Source: Parachlorella kessleri (lineage: Eukaryota; Chlorophyta; Trebouxiophyceae; Chlorellales; Chlorellaceae). From it: a stretch of DNA of 57,956 nucleotides. The position numbers were made by a program, and so were the translations under genes. Under the pieces are notes generated by a model. That model was not told the DNA's origin, ran no database searches, and saw nothing but the letters and a program-made list of their open reading frames with translations. Where the stretch lies: positions 1 through 57,956 of the forward strand of contig BBXU01000082.1 of the NCBI GenBank assembly GCA_001598975.1. Reading direction: 5' to 3'. Shown here one piece after another: positions 23,501 through 38,200 of the stretch (positions within the stretch are counted from its first letter, which is position 1; every line of letters begins with the position of its first letter).

Positions 23501-26500
23501 GGCATTATTGTTGGGTGCTCGGGTTGGATGTGTGCTTTGCTGACCTCACTGAGGGACCTGCCTGCAGGCGTACGAGCACCTTCTACAAGAAGTGCTGAGC
23601 AGCCAGGTGTTCAGCGCACAGCGAGGTGCAGGAGGCAGCGGCAGCCCCGGCCTGCGGGTGCAGCAGGACTTGCAGCTGCGGCTTCACAGGACACAAGCGG
23701 AGGCCACCACTCTGCTGCAGCTGCGGTTGGAGGTAGAGAGGCGGCGCAAGCCCTCGGCGGAAGCTGCATCTGCCACAGTCTCAAGGGGTGAGGGCGAAGC
23801 TGCTGGTGAGGCCGAGGCAGTCAGGAGAACAAGCGGCAGCAGTGCCACGGAAGCAGAGGTCCCCGGCGGGGTAGCGGGGAGTGCTGGCAGCAGACACGGT
23901 AGTAACACAGACAGCAGCAGCAGCAGCAGACATAATGCTGTAAAGGAGGAAGCAGGGGCAGCGCTGGAGCGGCCGCCTGACACGCTGGCGCTGCTTGTGG
24001 AACCCAAGTTTGGCCCGCACGAAGTGTGGGATGCTGTTGTGCAGGTGGGCGGCAGGGCAGTCCCGTCCGTTGGTGTTGTTGAGCCTGTCTGCCTGTGAAA
24101 TCCCCAGGCATTTGGCATTGTATTAAGTAATTGTGGCTGGTCATGCGGACAGGGTAAAGGTGAAGTGTAGAGACAGGGGCCGATGCAAGTATTAGTATGG
24201 GGGGCAGTAGTGCGAACAGGGAGTGAGAGGTGAACTGTACTGACAGGGCTGGATGCAGTTCTTAGTTTGGGTTTCTCTCCTAGGAGTTGTAGTCAGCCGT
24301 CGGTGAGGGTGCCCGCTTATCCGTGACCTGGCCTTTGCCCTGGTGTGAGACCTAACCAGGTTGCATCCACAGGCTCTGTTGGGGACCAAAACACAGCTTA
24401 CCTGCTGTACCTGCAGGTGAAGCGAGAGCCGGACACAGGTGCGCTGCGCTTTGTGCCGGTGCGGGTGCAACGGGTGGAGTCCACGCAGCAGAGCGTGTCC
24501 TTCTCGCCGTCAGCCATCAACAGCATGGTGGGCAACTTCTCGTCTGAGGCGCTGGCTGCGCTCATGGGAACCCAGCAGGCGCGGCAGGAGCTGTGAGGTG
24601 CAGAGCACAGCCAGGGTGTGGTGACAGTTGCAAACCGCCTGGGAAGGTGACTCGCCTGCCGAGGGCTGACTCCACTTATGGGGCCTCAGCAAGCGCTTCA
24701 CGCACGGTGAACCGTGGAGCCCAGGTCGTTTGTCGTCGTGCGCGAACCCCGTGGGAGGTGAGGTGACCTGTTGACTGAGGGGCTGGCTGAACTAATGGAG
24801 GTCCAGCAAGCACATGGGAGAGTGCTAGGGGCGGGGACCGCAGGTAGTTGTTTACAGCTCGGTTTTCGACCCATTGTAACCTGGTGAGAAGCTTGCATTT
24901 GTAGGGATTTGAATTCGATCAGCCCAACAAATGCACCAGGTGTTATGAGAGGCGCGGAAGTGAAGTAAGCCGGCTTGATGGACAGCAGAACCCAGGGGGA
25001 CGCAAAGACCCAACGCTCACCCTAAACCTGGTCCCGCGGCGACCAGATCTCCGTGCCCTCGGCCCCTGCTGGCGCGATCTAATGGAATGCCTGTCCGCGG
25101 AGGCAAAGCCTCCAATGGCAGGGGAGTCGAATGCTGCCCATTCTGCCAGTTTGCCCAAGGCTGCCGACAGTGATCCCCTCCCCGGTCGCCAGGTGCAGCA
25201 GCATGCTGTGGCCGTACAGACAGTCCAAGTTGGGGTCCTTGAGGCGGTGGCAGCCCGACACCTGCAGGCCGGCAGCCTGCAGCGTGCGTGCCAGTGCTCT
25301 AGGGAGGTGGGCGTGTTGACTACCTGATAGAGCTGGGGTTGTTCTTGCCGTCCCAAGGCAGGCAGCAGCTGGCCAGGAAGCTGCGCAGCAGCCTCTCAGA
25401 TAGTTTGCTGTCAGATAGTCCCTCAGATAGCCGCCTGCAGCGGGGGAAGTGGTTGCCGGTCCGTGTGAAGCCGGCCTTGAAATTGTGGGATGGCAGCCTT
25501 CGCAAGGTTGGCAAAATTACAGTAGACGCAACCTAGCCGTTGGAGCTGTGCACCTCGGACAGGCGTTGCGTTAAATCGTGCTATCAGATCTGTTTCTGTG
25601 ACCGTGGCGCGGAGATCTGGTGGCCGAGGGGCCACAAGGTTGAGGGTGAGCGGTGGGCCTCAAGACCCCTACGCCGGCCCTGCTGGCCAATGGGTGGGCT
25701 CGCTGCTCATATGGCTAGCCATGCATTGACTAGTGATCAACCAAGCCCCTACACCTAGCGAAATTGAGGCTAGTGGTTACCCATGCAAAATCTGCATGGC
25801 CATGCCGAGCGCGCGCTCCCGCTGAATTGTAGTGGCAAGTTCATATTCAACCGGATTCAACCTGGGATATCAACCTGCGCTTTACTAACAGGAGTATACT
25901 GGGAGAAACAGTACCAAATTTGTGGAAGCCAAGCACGTCCGCAGCGCAAGACCAAGTACTTGTTCATGATGAAGGTCTCTTGTGGGTCAACGCCGCAGTT
26001 ATGCAGCTCTGCTGCTCCACGAACTGCGGGCCTTTCTTTTAGCCGCGTTTCCTTGCCCAGGCGCAGCCTGACGCCCCGGCCACTCGTGGTGGCAGATGCA
26101 CGTGCAAGCGTCCCTGTAACGTTTAAGGTTGGGCCAAAGAAGGTAGGCAAATGTGCTGTGGACTGCCATAACGTGAGAAGCCCTGCAGCCGTCGACAACT
26201 GGCCGGAGGAGGGCTGGCGGTGACTGACCAGCAAACCCACTTCCAGGGACCTCAACCAACTCGCCTCCGTGACTAGCCTGCGTGGCTCGGTTTTCCTGTG
26301 CGCCTAGCTCACGCAGCACCCTCTGCAACACACAAACTCTACCCAGCCTGCTTAACTGTGTCCCTGCAGGTGGACAACGGCGGCCACGTGTCGGTGGTGG
26401 GCAGTGTTAAGGAACTGGGTAGCTGGGATGTTGCACAAGCCCCACGCCTCAGCCAGAATGGAGGGGACGTCTGGCAGGGTACACTACCGCTGCCGCTCGG

Positions 26501-28947
26501 GCAGGAAGTCGAGTTCAAGTTTGTGGTGGCCGGCAGCCAGCAGTAAGTAGGCTTGGCGGCCACACCTCCCTTGAACCATAGCACCTTAGCCAAGGGTTGC
26601 AGTGCACCTCCAATTGAGCGGGGGACTGTAGGCAGGTCCGCTAGGCGCTGGTGTCATAGCGCTGCTGCCGGGGCACTAGACTCGCTTACGAAAGGATATT
26701 GTGATGGCATGCAGACAGCAGGGGCGACACTTGGCCATTAACTGCGATGAAGACTGGAAGGGGCGGCGTTGTAAACGTAGGGGACCCAACCTGCTGTGCT
26801 GCAGGGAGGCTGTGTGGGAGGGCATCCCCAACCGCACCCTCAAGCCAGAGTCTCCGTTGGCGCTGACTGCACAGTGGGACCACACGGACCTGGAGTGGAA
26901 GAAGGTGGCAGGCGAGATTACCAGGCTGCCAGAGGAGGTATGTGATGGTTGGAAGGCTAACGTTTGCTTTTGTTATTTATTAATGGTGGCAGGTAATGCG
27001 ATCAGAGAGGAGGTACGGATATACTGGGCTGACAGGGGTGTATGCAGTTATGCTCTGTGTCTTGCCTGCGTTCTGGGTTTTGTTATTTTGTGTGGGTGTT
27101 AACAGTTGTGGCACTTCCTCTCCAGTGTAGGCCGCTTCCGCTCCGGATGCGGGCTTTTGTAACATGGCAGACCAAGGAGACACCGCTGTACTGCCGGGTA
27201 CAGCTGGCACCCTGACCAGCTTCCATGCCTCCCACTGTGCAGGACGTGCCAGCCAAGACTCCATTTGATGACTCAGCTCGCCGCAACCTGAAGGCAACTC
27301 TTAGCCGTCTTGTGAAGGATGCCCTGGCTGCTCAGGCGTGAGGAGATGTCCACCACTACTCAGGACCTTGAGATTGTGGCAGTGCTCTGGGCCTCCGTGA
27401 GTCGGCTTTGTCATGCTACAATGACACCAGTCCACTGCCAGTCCAACTGCATTGTTATTACGGACACTGCCTTGCTATTTCTAAGCATGGTTAGACCAGC
27501 ACTTGCTCTGCTATACCTGCTCTCAGCTATGTCTTGCTCAACCGCCCTCCTTCAGTTACCAAGAACCCTGCATTCTGCCATAGCAATAGATATTTGCTGC
27601 TCCTGCTCCTGATTATGTCTGACCAGACTTAGCCAGGCTGGTGTGTTACCCTTCTGCTTGCCTGTGCAATGCCCACAAGCAACTCACACCGCGCTTGTAA
27701 ATGACGCACAAGAAGCTCCTCCTACCGCCTACCATAAACGTGCTATTAAGCGTGCTTCTCACTAGGGAGCAGCATTTGCATCTCTCGCTTTGGCATGAGC
27801 AAGCGATTGGAGCATAGAAACGCTTGATACTCAATGCACCTGCAAGTGCAGCCACGCTCAGTCACCTCACTAAGTAAGTAAGTCACACTATCTGTGGATA
27901 CCTTCACCCTATGCGGCCCAGCTCACGAGGCCTTGAGCATGTGTGGCTCATACCCGATCATGAGGACCGCCTCCAACAAACCTACCTATCTACCTACTGG
28001 TACATTTAGGAATTAAACAGCTATACATCCCCCCTTCGCACTACATGCAGCCGTTGGCCCCAGCAGCGTCACCCCCAGCAGCTCATGAGATGCCCAGGTC
28101 TTGTATGACACTAGCCCAGCGCCCCACAGGGACCTCCTGCTGCCCCTCCGGCAGGCCTTGCCGCGCCAGGTCCAGCAGCAGCAGCAACCGCTTGATGGGC
28201 ATGTCGGCATCCAGCAGCGACGACACGGCCTCCTCAAGCTGCAGCAGGATCGGAGAAGCAGTCAAGTGCAGGCGCCGGCTGAATAGAGGCTGCGAAAGTG
28301 CCCGACCAAACCACCAGTGCGATGGTGTATGTACACCAGCAGAGCTTGGGTGGGCAGTAAGCTCCCAACTCCTGGGACTGCTTAATGGGCAACGCTGACA
28401 AGGACAGCCTTTTCATGTAGTGTCCAGAAAGGCAAAGCTTTACTACCGGCTCCTCCTCCTCAGCAGCATGCATGCCAGCCTAATTTGTACTTACATCCCG
28501 GCCAGTGAAAGCGCCCAGCTGCTTCAGCACAGCCATCATCTCGCTCTTGGTCAGCCGCGGCACGGGCAACACGACATTGAACGTCTGGGAAACATCCATG
28601 TCCTGCGTCATAGAGAGTCCAAGTCACGTAAACCGGGCGCTCAGCCCTCCTTGCTATGAGTAAGCAATCCTGACGCAGGGTGCCAACCTACACCCTCCCC
28701 TCTCTTACTCCAGAATGCAACCTTTTCTCAACCTTCGCCAGCAGGGTAGCACAGCCATCGCCGAAGCACCCTCATATGCACAAGGCTCATATGCACAAGG
28801 TCGCCCGACAGAGCCAGGCCCACCATACATTCCTGATTGCCTGCACCTCTGCACTACCAGTCAAGGCTGGTTGTGCCGACCTGACTGCCACACATTCACC
28901 CGCAGCAGAGCAGCAATACCTACCCATCTCAAGGTGCCCAACCCTCA

Positions 28948-29265
<318 letters not shown>

Positions 29266-32200
29266 CTATGATGTATGCTCAAGTGTACACCAGCAAGGCT
29301 GTCGGCGGGCATATACAACAGCAACAACTATAGTAATGTCTAGGGAGGCTGAGGACCCTTACAAACACTGCTTCGGTCCCCATCGGTCCCCACATTTAGG
29401 GACACATACGCTCCTCGCTACCGGTCGCATACGCTCCTCGCTGCCGATCATTTTTAGTGTGAGTACACCACTTTCGCCTGTCAGCTGCCAGTGTGGGTCG
29501 CAAGCCACCGGAATCGCGACTGTCAAGTCAGAGAGCAGAGCTGCTTAACACCTACGCTCTTTCAAGTCCTTCCCCTTGGATACTCACCCTATAGGCATCT
29601 TCGAAGACCTTGGCAATTTGGCTGCACTTGGCCTGCTCAGAGTAGCCTACCATGCTCTCGGCACTAATGACCTTGACGAAGGGGAACTCGCTCTCGATGG
29701 CTACTGTGGCGGCAAGCGCTGCAGGGCAAGCCCCAACAGGAGGCTTGGGTTGACCACAGGCTAGGCCAGAGCGCCATGATGACTTGGTAAACACACCACG
29801 GCTGCAGCTGTGCACCGCAAGGGAACCAGATCTCTCGAAAGGGAACCCGGCTAGGGCGTTTGCAATCCATAGTGCATCCACCATACCTGTCTTGCCGGAG
29901 CCAGCTGGTCCTTCTAATAAACATGTAATCAGCGGTGTGTTCTCGCTTTCCTTGACCTGCACGCACCATTCGCAGCACATCACTTGCCATTCCGGATGAT
30001 ATTTCTTTGCGTCCTGCTCCGCCAGACAACAGCACAATTCCCATTGCAACAGGACTTCAGCAAGACAATGCCGCCGACAATGCATCAACGATCTGCTGCG
30101 CCTCCAATTCCTTGGGCCCCGTCTTGTCTACGTACGCCCTCACCAGTTGCCGCACAATGAACACCCGGAACCGGGAGGTGTTCTGCCTGTGCAACCACCC
30201 CTGCCGAACTGCCCAGCCCCAGACCCAGCTGCACCTGCCCCGCCTCAGCCGCTTTCTGCCTTACCTGCTGCACAAGCGTTCTGCAGGAGGACAGCAGGTG
30301 CTGGAAGCGTGGCCCGTAGTCCAGCATGCCATGCAGCCGGTAGGACTCTAGCGTCTCCGTGACAGCGCCAAAGGCTGGCTTCACCTCGTCCAGCGCCGCC
30401 AAGAAGTCCTCCATGGTAACCTACAGTCCCACAAGCGCATGGGGTACTGTGAGGTATGCCCCAAAGGCTGCCACAACACCAGCCACTCATGCCCCTCACG
30501 GCAGCAATGAAGCAGAAAAGCGGCGACCAGGGAACTAGGGTTACTTCGTAGCGGCACAAGGTTTGCTCTGCAATGAGCCTCGCAAGTATGGTGGCTCACT
30601 AGCGGCCTCCACCGCCCTCCTTCAACTTGTCCCGGCTTGAGACCATTGGGCTCTTTATAAAACTCAAGCCTACTCATGCACAGAAGACCCCACCCAACAC
30701 CTCTTGCAAGCTTTGTCTACCTTGATGCTCTCCTCATCGATCGGCTTTGTGAGGTCTGCCACATCCACTTGTCGGTTGAGTGCAAACGAGGTAGCACTCT
30801 TTACAAGACCCTCGATCTCAGCACCGCTGCGCAGCAGCAGAGCAGCAAGGCATTTCAGACGCGAGCAAGCTCAGGGCCTGTGCTGGGCTTGCCTCGAACG
30901 AGTTGGGTTTGGTTGCTTATTGCTGCAGGATGCATTAGTGATGCTGTACAGAACATCTTGCAGGAGTCACTACGGTTGATTGTGTTCCAAGCAATGCTTA
31001 ATAAAATGTTTTAATTAAGGTGGAGTGCACTGACAAGAGGAGGGTAGACAGCATTTTGGCGGGTTTGCTATTTCTAGATTCCCACCCAGTGCCAGCCTGG
31101 CTTGTCCTCACTGTATGGCTTTGACCTACTGACACACCTGAAGTTCTTGGTGAGCTGTGCCAGCTCATAGAGGTCCACATCCCGGCCGATAAAGGAGTTC
31201 TCTGTCATCTTGCTAGTGTGAATCTGCAGGGCACAGTGCGGCCGCCATCAATCCCACGTCATGGGATGGTCAGCAGCACAAGGGCGGACATCGTGGCTTA
31301 CACAGGGTCAGCGTCTGATCAGACCCCAGCCGGTCCACACAGGGCTTAAAGGCTGCAAGGCATTTCTGAACCTTGCTGGTGGCCTTCAGGCCTGCAAACC
31401 TGCCCGAAATGGATGGGCAGCCAACAACTGTCAACGGAAGGGTAAAGAGCAAAAGGATGCCAGCCTCCAAACGGTCACACATGCTTCTTCTAGCCATGGT
31501 TATGACCTGGACATCCTCCTCTGCGCCCACCTTCAGGATCTGATGCCGGCCCTTCTCATCGGGCAGCCCGATCTCTACTTGCACTTCCAGCCGCCCTGGC
31601 CGCAGTAGCGCCTCATCAAGCATGTCTTTCCTGCACATGCCCACAAAGTCGCTTGTCTGCGATGCATGCCAGCGCTGGCGGGTGCTGTGGGGTGAAGGCT
31701 GACCAGCCGTTTGTTACCAAGCCACGCAGCACCTCAGCCTTCAGCATGCCCCTGCTGGTGCACCGGGACAGGCCTCTACACCCCAGGAAACTAGCAAAGC
31801 ACTTTGAGAGACAGTGCACGTGCAATGATGGAGGCTCCAACAGCACCAGCCACAAACAAAAACACTGGCTCACGCGGTGGGCACCCAGGTTGCCACCCTT
31901 GCCTGTTTGTCATGCCGATCAGCAGGATGTTGTTCAAGGCATCCACGCCGTCGATTTTTGTTAGCAGCTGGTTGACGATGGTGTCATGCACGCCGCTGCC
32001 GTCACGCACGCTGCCTCGAGACTGTAAGTGACAGGGGATCAAGGGCTTTATGAGAGCAAGGGCATGCTGTGCTCATTAATTAAGGGAGCAACCAGCCCTT
32101 CTGTCCATCGCACCCACTCAGCATCCCACTCAGCAAAGCAAGCACTCATGCATGCAGCCATGCACATGCGGAAAAGAAACTCCTTGCAGCGTTGACCTCA

Positions 32201-35200
32201 AATCACGAGGCGTCCTAGCTGTGCATGGGGTCATTGGCAGCTCTTACCTTGCAGATGGCGTCGATCTCATCAAAAATGATCACATGAAGGTCGGACGCAT
32301 CTCCAAATTTGCCGTAATCAAACTCTGCCTCCTGCAAAGCCCTGGGCAGGGAAGGGTTTAGACATAATAAAGGGCTGGCATAGGATGCACGCACGCCCAG
32401 CATGATCAAAGCGCACCCTGGCATATCTTTAGTGGGCTATACTAAGGTGCGCCATGGCATGGAAATTTTGCAGCAGATGAGTTGCTTGATGGCAGCAAGA
32501 GGGCTACTGCGGACACGTCGGCAGCTTGACTGAGAGAGCACCAAGCATGTCTAAGCCAGAGCCACCCGCCAAAGTAAAGTTAAAAAGCCATTTGGCTATG
32601 ATACTGGCACATCACTGCAGGGGCAGACACCATTTGCACCCAGCAACAGAAAGGCCCACAGCTAACTGATGCCTTGCCTAGGCTGCCAGGGAAAAGAATG
32701 TTAAGTTCCCATAACACACACATTATATGTACACACTTGCCTTAAACAGGTTGCGGATGTTTTCCTCTGACGCCCCCACATATTTATTAAGCACTTCAGG
32801 CCCGTTCACAATTTTGGGTTCTTTGCCATTCAGCATCTTGCCAATTTGGCGTGCTATGAGCGTCTTGCCCGTGCCTACAGAAGCAAGGGACTTTGCAGGC
32901 TTACCAGAAGGACGGATGGCACCGCCTGTCCAGCATATGTGGCTTTGTGATGGCCCATGCACCAGAACCCATAATAAGAGTCACACGCCCAACAATTGGA
33001 CAGTTTGTCGCGTAATCACCTACCCAAAGCGGGCATCCTGCACACCCACATGCATCTTACATCCACCCAGCAACCGCCCTCGGCTCCCCCCTTCAATCAT
33101 TCAACACCACGGTTGTGGACCAACATCCCCATCCACCCACACCCCTAGTGTGTGCTGCACACACCTGGCGGCCCAAACAGCAGCACTCCCTTGACGTGGT
33201 GGATGCCAAGGCGCTCCACAACAGAGGGCGGGAACACGCGAGAGGCAAAAGCGCGGCGGAAGATCTGCTCAAACTGGAGGTCAAGCCCGCCAATGCCCAG
33301 CTTCTCAAAGTTGAACTCCTTGTGCTTGAACAGCTGGTTGGTCACCACGCTGCACAAGTGATAGGTTCAAATGTCACAGGGAGCCACAGTACAGGAGTGG
33401 CTTGAATCCCCCAGCAAGGCACAGCATGCTCGCTGCTGCCCTTGCACAGCTTGGTGGTCACCACACTGCGTGGAAGCGCCTGGTAAACCATGGAGACCTC
33501 GATATGAGCGAGTAGCCTGAGTGCGCCTGAAGTTGCCACCTTCTCCTCAAACCTGGATTCCAACCTCGGAGCGCATGCCTCCACAACCAAGCCATATTGC
33601 ACCTCAAAATAGGCTCGCCCCTGGATTAACAGCCATCACGCAGCCACTACAAGCTTCACCTCACCTGCGCTGCCCCGTAATCTTCAAGCCGCTTCCTGCC
33701 CGAGTCTCGTACACAAAAGCTGTCTCCGGTATGAGCTTGCCCCGCGAGACTGACTGCTGCTCGGCATGCTCGTCCACCACCATGATGCTGTTCACCCTCA
33801 GCAGGTAGTTGGTGCCCTGGTACTCAAACGTCACCTCCTGTCCCTCGGATAGCACCTGCATATAGCAAGATGCAAGAAACGGGTCGCCCTGTACACGTGC
33901 TAACCAAGGTCGCTATACATTCCACCATGACCGCAGCGTAACAAAGCGCAAGCCAGTGGCTGGCCAGCAGGTGATCAGGCAAACTGGCATGGCCTCATTG
34001 TGTGACCCATCGGTCTAAAGTGGACAGCGGGAAGTTCGCTGCCGCTCTCTGACATGGACAACGTGCCTCCTATCGCCTAGGCCTAGCATCTCTAACATCA
34101 CCCACCTGGTCGACAAAGCGGCCCTGAATATGTCCTGACAGCACTTGTGCATCTATCTCCACATCCGGCCCTCTCACTGCCTTCTTTGCCACAAAGTCTA
34201 TCTCAGCATTCAGGAGCACTATCTGGAAGGCACTCCGTGGTGGCTCAAAGGCTGTAACAGTGCAGCGGTCGCCGGTGGAAACGCGCACTATCTGCAGCAG
34301 GCAGAGCAGGCCGTAAGCTTGCCGGCCTGGAATTCACCGAACAATGGGAGGCAGCGCACGGGACACATCTCATTCATCGCCTTGAACGGTGTCTGGTACA
34401 ACCGCTTCCTTCAAACAAGGTCCAGATTGCTCCTTTCTAGCCTTGCTGCTCTGCGGGTCCCAAAACCTGCAGTGTCCCAACCTGCAATGTCCTCTCCAAA
34501 CTCACCCGGCGCTGGATGGCGTTCAGGCCTACTGTCCCCGGCTGCACAAGTGCATCTGCCCGCACAGAGAAGACGCTGCACCACAGATAGTACACATGTT
34601 GTCCAGTGAGTCCAGTGAACTGGGTATGATTTGAGGGCCGGAGCTTAGGTAGGTATAAAGCTCAGAATTCGTTGGGCATCCAAACTCACAAGCTCCCCAG
34701 CACCACATACTGCACAGCCGCTGCAGGGTCTTCTGGTGCGACAAAGACGCAGTTGGTCTTTGCCAAGTCCTGCAAGGCAGGGAGAGCTCACTTGTCAGCA
34801 GTCCCAGTAATGCACAGGCAGCGAAGTGGCACCGTGCCTGCGAGCTAGTCATCACACACAGTGCATGCAACCAAGCACGCCCTGGCTTGTACCTGAGAAG
34901 GACAGTTGGCCACAGTGAGCTGAAACGTGGTTGCCATGTTGCCTCGCCCAGGGGACGCGACCGGGTACTTCTATTGTTACTATTCCAAGTACAAAGGATC
35001 TTTACACTCACTATTGTAATCACAGATACCCCAACTGGTCCCTGGCCAAGTCAAGCGAGGCGCAGATCGAGGTTGATCAGATCGACGGAGTTGCAGCATC
35101 GATAGCTCAGAGTTGCAGCACCACCTACACAACAACCGTAATGTGGCTTGCTGGAAAGACGCGCTTCACTTTGGAGTCAGTGTCCTGCCGTCCTGCGTCC

Positions 35201-38200
35201 TGGTTAGTCAAGCATGTGACCCCTGGTTTACATTGCAAAGCAATTTCATTGGGTCGTTGCTTGAAGCTGCACCCCTGGCCATCAGCTTCAGGCTTAGGCC
35301 AGGCCCACAGTATGTTGGCTCGCAGAGGGCTGCGGCAAGCAGGCCTCCTGCGCAGGCTTGGGACGGCAGGCATCACACAGGTACCATATGTCAACTTCTT
35401 TTGCTTGATCAGCGCATCTTTCTGTCCAGCTTTGGTCTAAGGTTTCCACGCCCGACACATAATGATCCCTGTCCTGCAGGTGGCCGCACCATTGTCAACT
35501 CGGGCCTGCCTGGATACAGCCTTAGCGACAGGTAAAGGTTGGCCATAGAGTGCTGCCCCCGACACGGTGCCTGGCGCTGACCGCCGGCTGACCTACCTCA
35601 CTGAAGCGAGTCTGCTCTGCAGGATGTGCCCAGCAACTGCCTGCCTACCGAGAAGCCTTGAGAGCAGCCAGCAGCTCAGCATACAGCAGCATGCTGCTAC
35701 GCAGCATAAGCACCTCTGCAGCTCGGCTTGCAGAGCTTACAGTCTCCGTGCCCAGCATGGGCGAGTCCATCACTGAGGGCAGCGTGGCCGCCATCCTCAA
35801 GCAGCCAGGCAAGGAAAAGCTGGTGAACTGTCTCTGTGACTTGTTGCAAGTTGCGGCTCCCCTTGCCATCCTGTCCATGCAGGGCAGACTGCATGCTAGC
35901 CTTCTGGAGGATTACCTGATGGTCTTGTACTGCTGTAAGCGTGTATCCCTGACAGTGCGGCCGGTGGTTGCGACCTTGCCTACACAGCGTGACCTTGCCT
36001 ACACAGCATCCCAAAGCCTCTCTGCAGGCGAGGTGGTGCGCGAGGACGATGTGATTGCGCAAATAGAGACAGACAAGGTGACGTTTGACATTAAGTACCC
36101 GCACAAGACGCCGGGTGTGGTGAAGGCCATCAACTTTGGGGAGGGTGACAGCGTGGAGGTCGGCCAAGCTTTCTGCACGGTGGACGAGAGTGCAGAGGCA
36201 GGCGAGGCACCTTCAGCCGCCGAGCAGGCGCCAGCGGAGCAGGCGCCCTCAGCTGCAGCAGAGGCGCCCAAAGCGGAGGAGAAGCAGCAAGCGCCTGCCA
36301 AGCCGGCGCCGCAGCAGCCAGCGGCAGCGCCCGCCGCCGCTGCTCCGCCGCCTAAGGTGTGTTTGAGGTCTTGGCTGCGGTGTGCGGGCACTTCGCCTCG
36401 TATTTGTTGACTGCGAGGATGCATATGTCGGCTTTCGCCGAGCTGGCAGGGAGACATACAGTCGTCGCCAATCTACAGCACAGCACCCCGGTGGTAGGGA
36501 GGGCACCATGCAGAACATCTGTGCCAGCTGTGTGCATTCTGAGGGGTCCCCCAGGGTCCGAAGCCTGGACTTCCCATGCTTGTGTCGGGTTTTAAGGTGA
36601 AAAACGTTTTGCCAAGGACCGGGGGTGGCTTTGCCAGGGTATAGAACACATTGTTGTGGAGGACCTACCTTCTCTACAGGCTGCACCTGCCAAGTCTCCT
36701 CCTGCGGCCCCTGCTGGCGAGGCTGCCAAGCCTGGCAAGCGCCCCGAGCGGCGCGTGAAGATGACCCGCCTCCGCCTGTGAGCAGCCAGCTGTTGGTTAA
36801 TGTGTAACATGGGGCTGGCCACCGGCTGCTTGCACCAGCAGATAACAGAGCACCGAGGGTAGCTTGCAGCAAACACCAGGAGCAGCAGCAGCAGCAGCAA
36901 AGCATTTCACAGTGCCAGCTGCCTAGGCACCTGTGTGTTGTATCATTGACTGCTGGCCTACATTGGTCAAGCTTGGTTGTGCCCCTCTGCTTAGCTTTGG
37001 TTTCTTCATTTGATCCCTCGCACATGGTGTGGTCACCTCGTTGGCACTGCTCTCGCCCGATGTGATTTTATCGCCAACTGGTGTGCAGGCGTGTGGCTGA
37101 GCGCTTGAAGAATGCTCAGAATACCTATGCCATGCTGTCTACCTTCAATGAAGTGGACATGACAGCCATTATGGACCTTCGCAAGGCGTTCAAGGTATGG
37201 CGAGCAGGCTGTGCTTTTATTCTGCCCCGGTTGTGCCTACATTGCGTGGATGCGGCCGCTGGCTTTAACATGTTGGCTGGCGTGCTAGGAGCCGCACCTG
37301 CCGGCCAGCCGGCCGAATGAGGAAGGCCGTGCTAACCTAATTTAGGATCGCCCCGGTTGTTGGCTAGATGGTCAGTTGCAACATACCACAGTGGACCACA
37401 TGGACCACATGGACCACAGTGTGGCGGTGCCTTGTTGCTTGCAGGACCAATTCTTTGAGCGGCACGGGGTCAAGCTGGGCTTCATGTCAGCTTTTGTCAA
37501 GGCGGCAGCTGACGCCCTGCGTGAGGTGCCTGCTGTGAATGGTGTTATCGACGGTGATGAAATCATTTACAGGCAAGCTTGGCGCAGGGAGCAACCCGGG
37601 TGCATGCCTGCATTGGCTACTTTAGTCATGTCGCCGTTAAAAGGGGTGGTGCAAGCTTGATGTGAGACAAGCCTGCCTTCAAAATCTATATCTGTTGCAA
37701 TTGTGCGTGCGTGGTCACTGCAGCTAAAGTTCAGCATAGCAGCTTAGGTCTGTGGCTGGCCTCTCCCCGCATGCACCTACACAAAGGCAGTACTTGGACT
37801 CTAATATTCCTCAGGGTGCTGTTTGCATGGGCTACTCGACAGAAGCGTGGCTGCACCTGCATGCAAGGGCCTTCGACCCGATGAGGCGTCAGTTGCTCTG
37901 AGGGTGCTGGGTGCAGGGACTACTATGACATTAGCGTTGCTGTGGCCACCCCCAAGGGCCTTGTCGTCCCTGTGCTGCGCAACGTAGACGAGATGTCTTT
38001 CGCTGACGTGGAGAAGGTGCGGAGCCTCAGAATCAATGAGGGGCTGGGGACTTAATACGAGTCTGACCTTCATACAGCTCACAGTGACAGTGCTAGTGTG
38101 GCGGGACGCTGTATAACTAGAATAGGGCCCAGGGAAGTGGATCTGTGGGAGTGTGGGCTGGGCTGGTGAGCTCGTGGCATAGGGTGATGAGATATGCAGC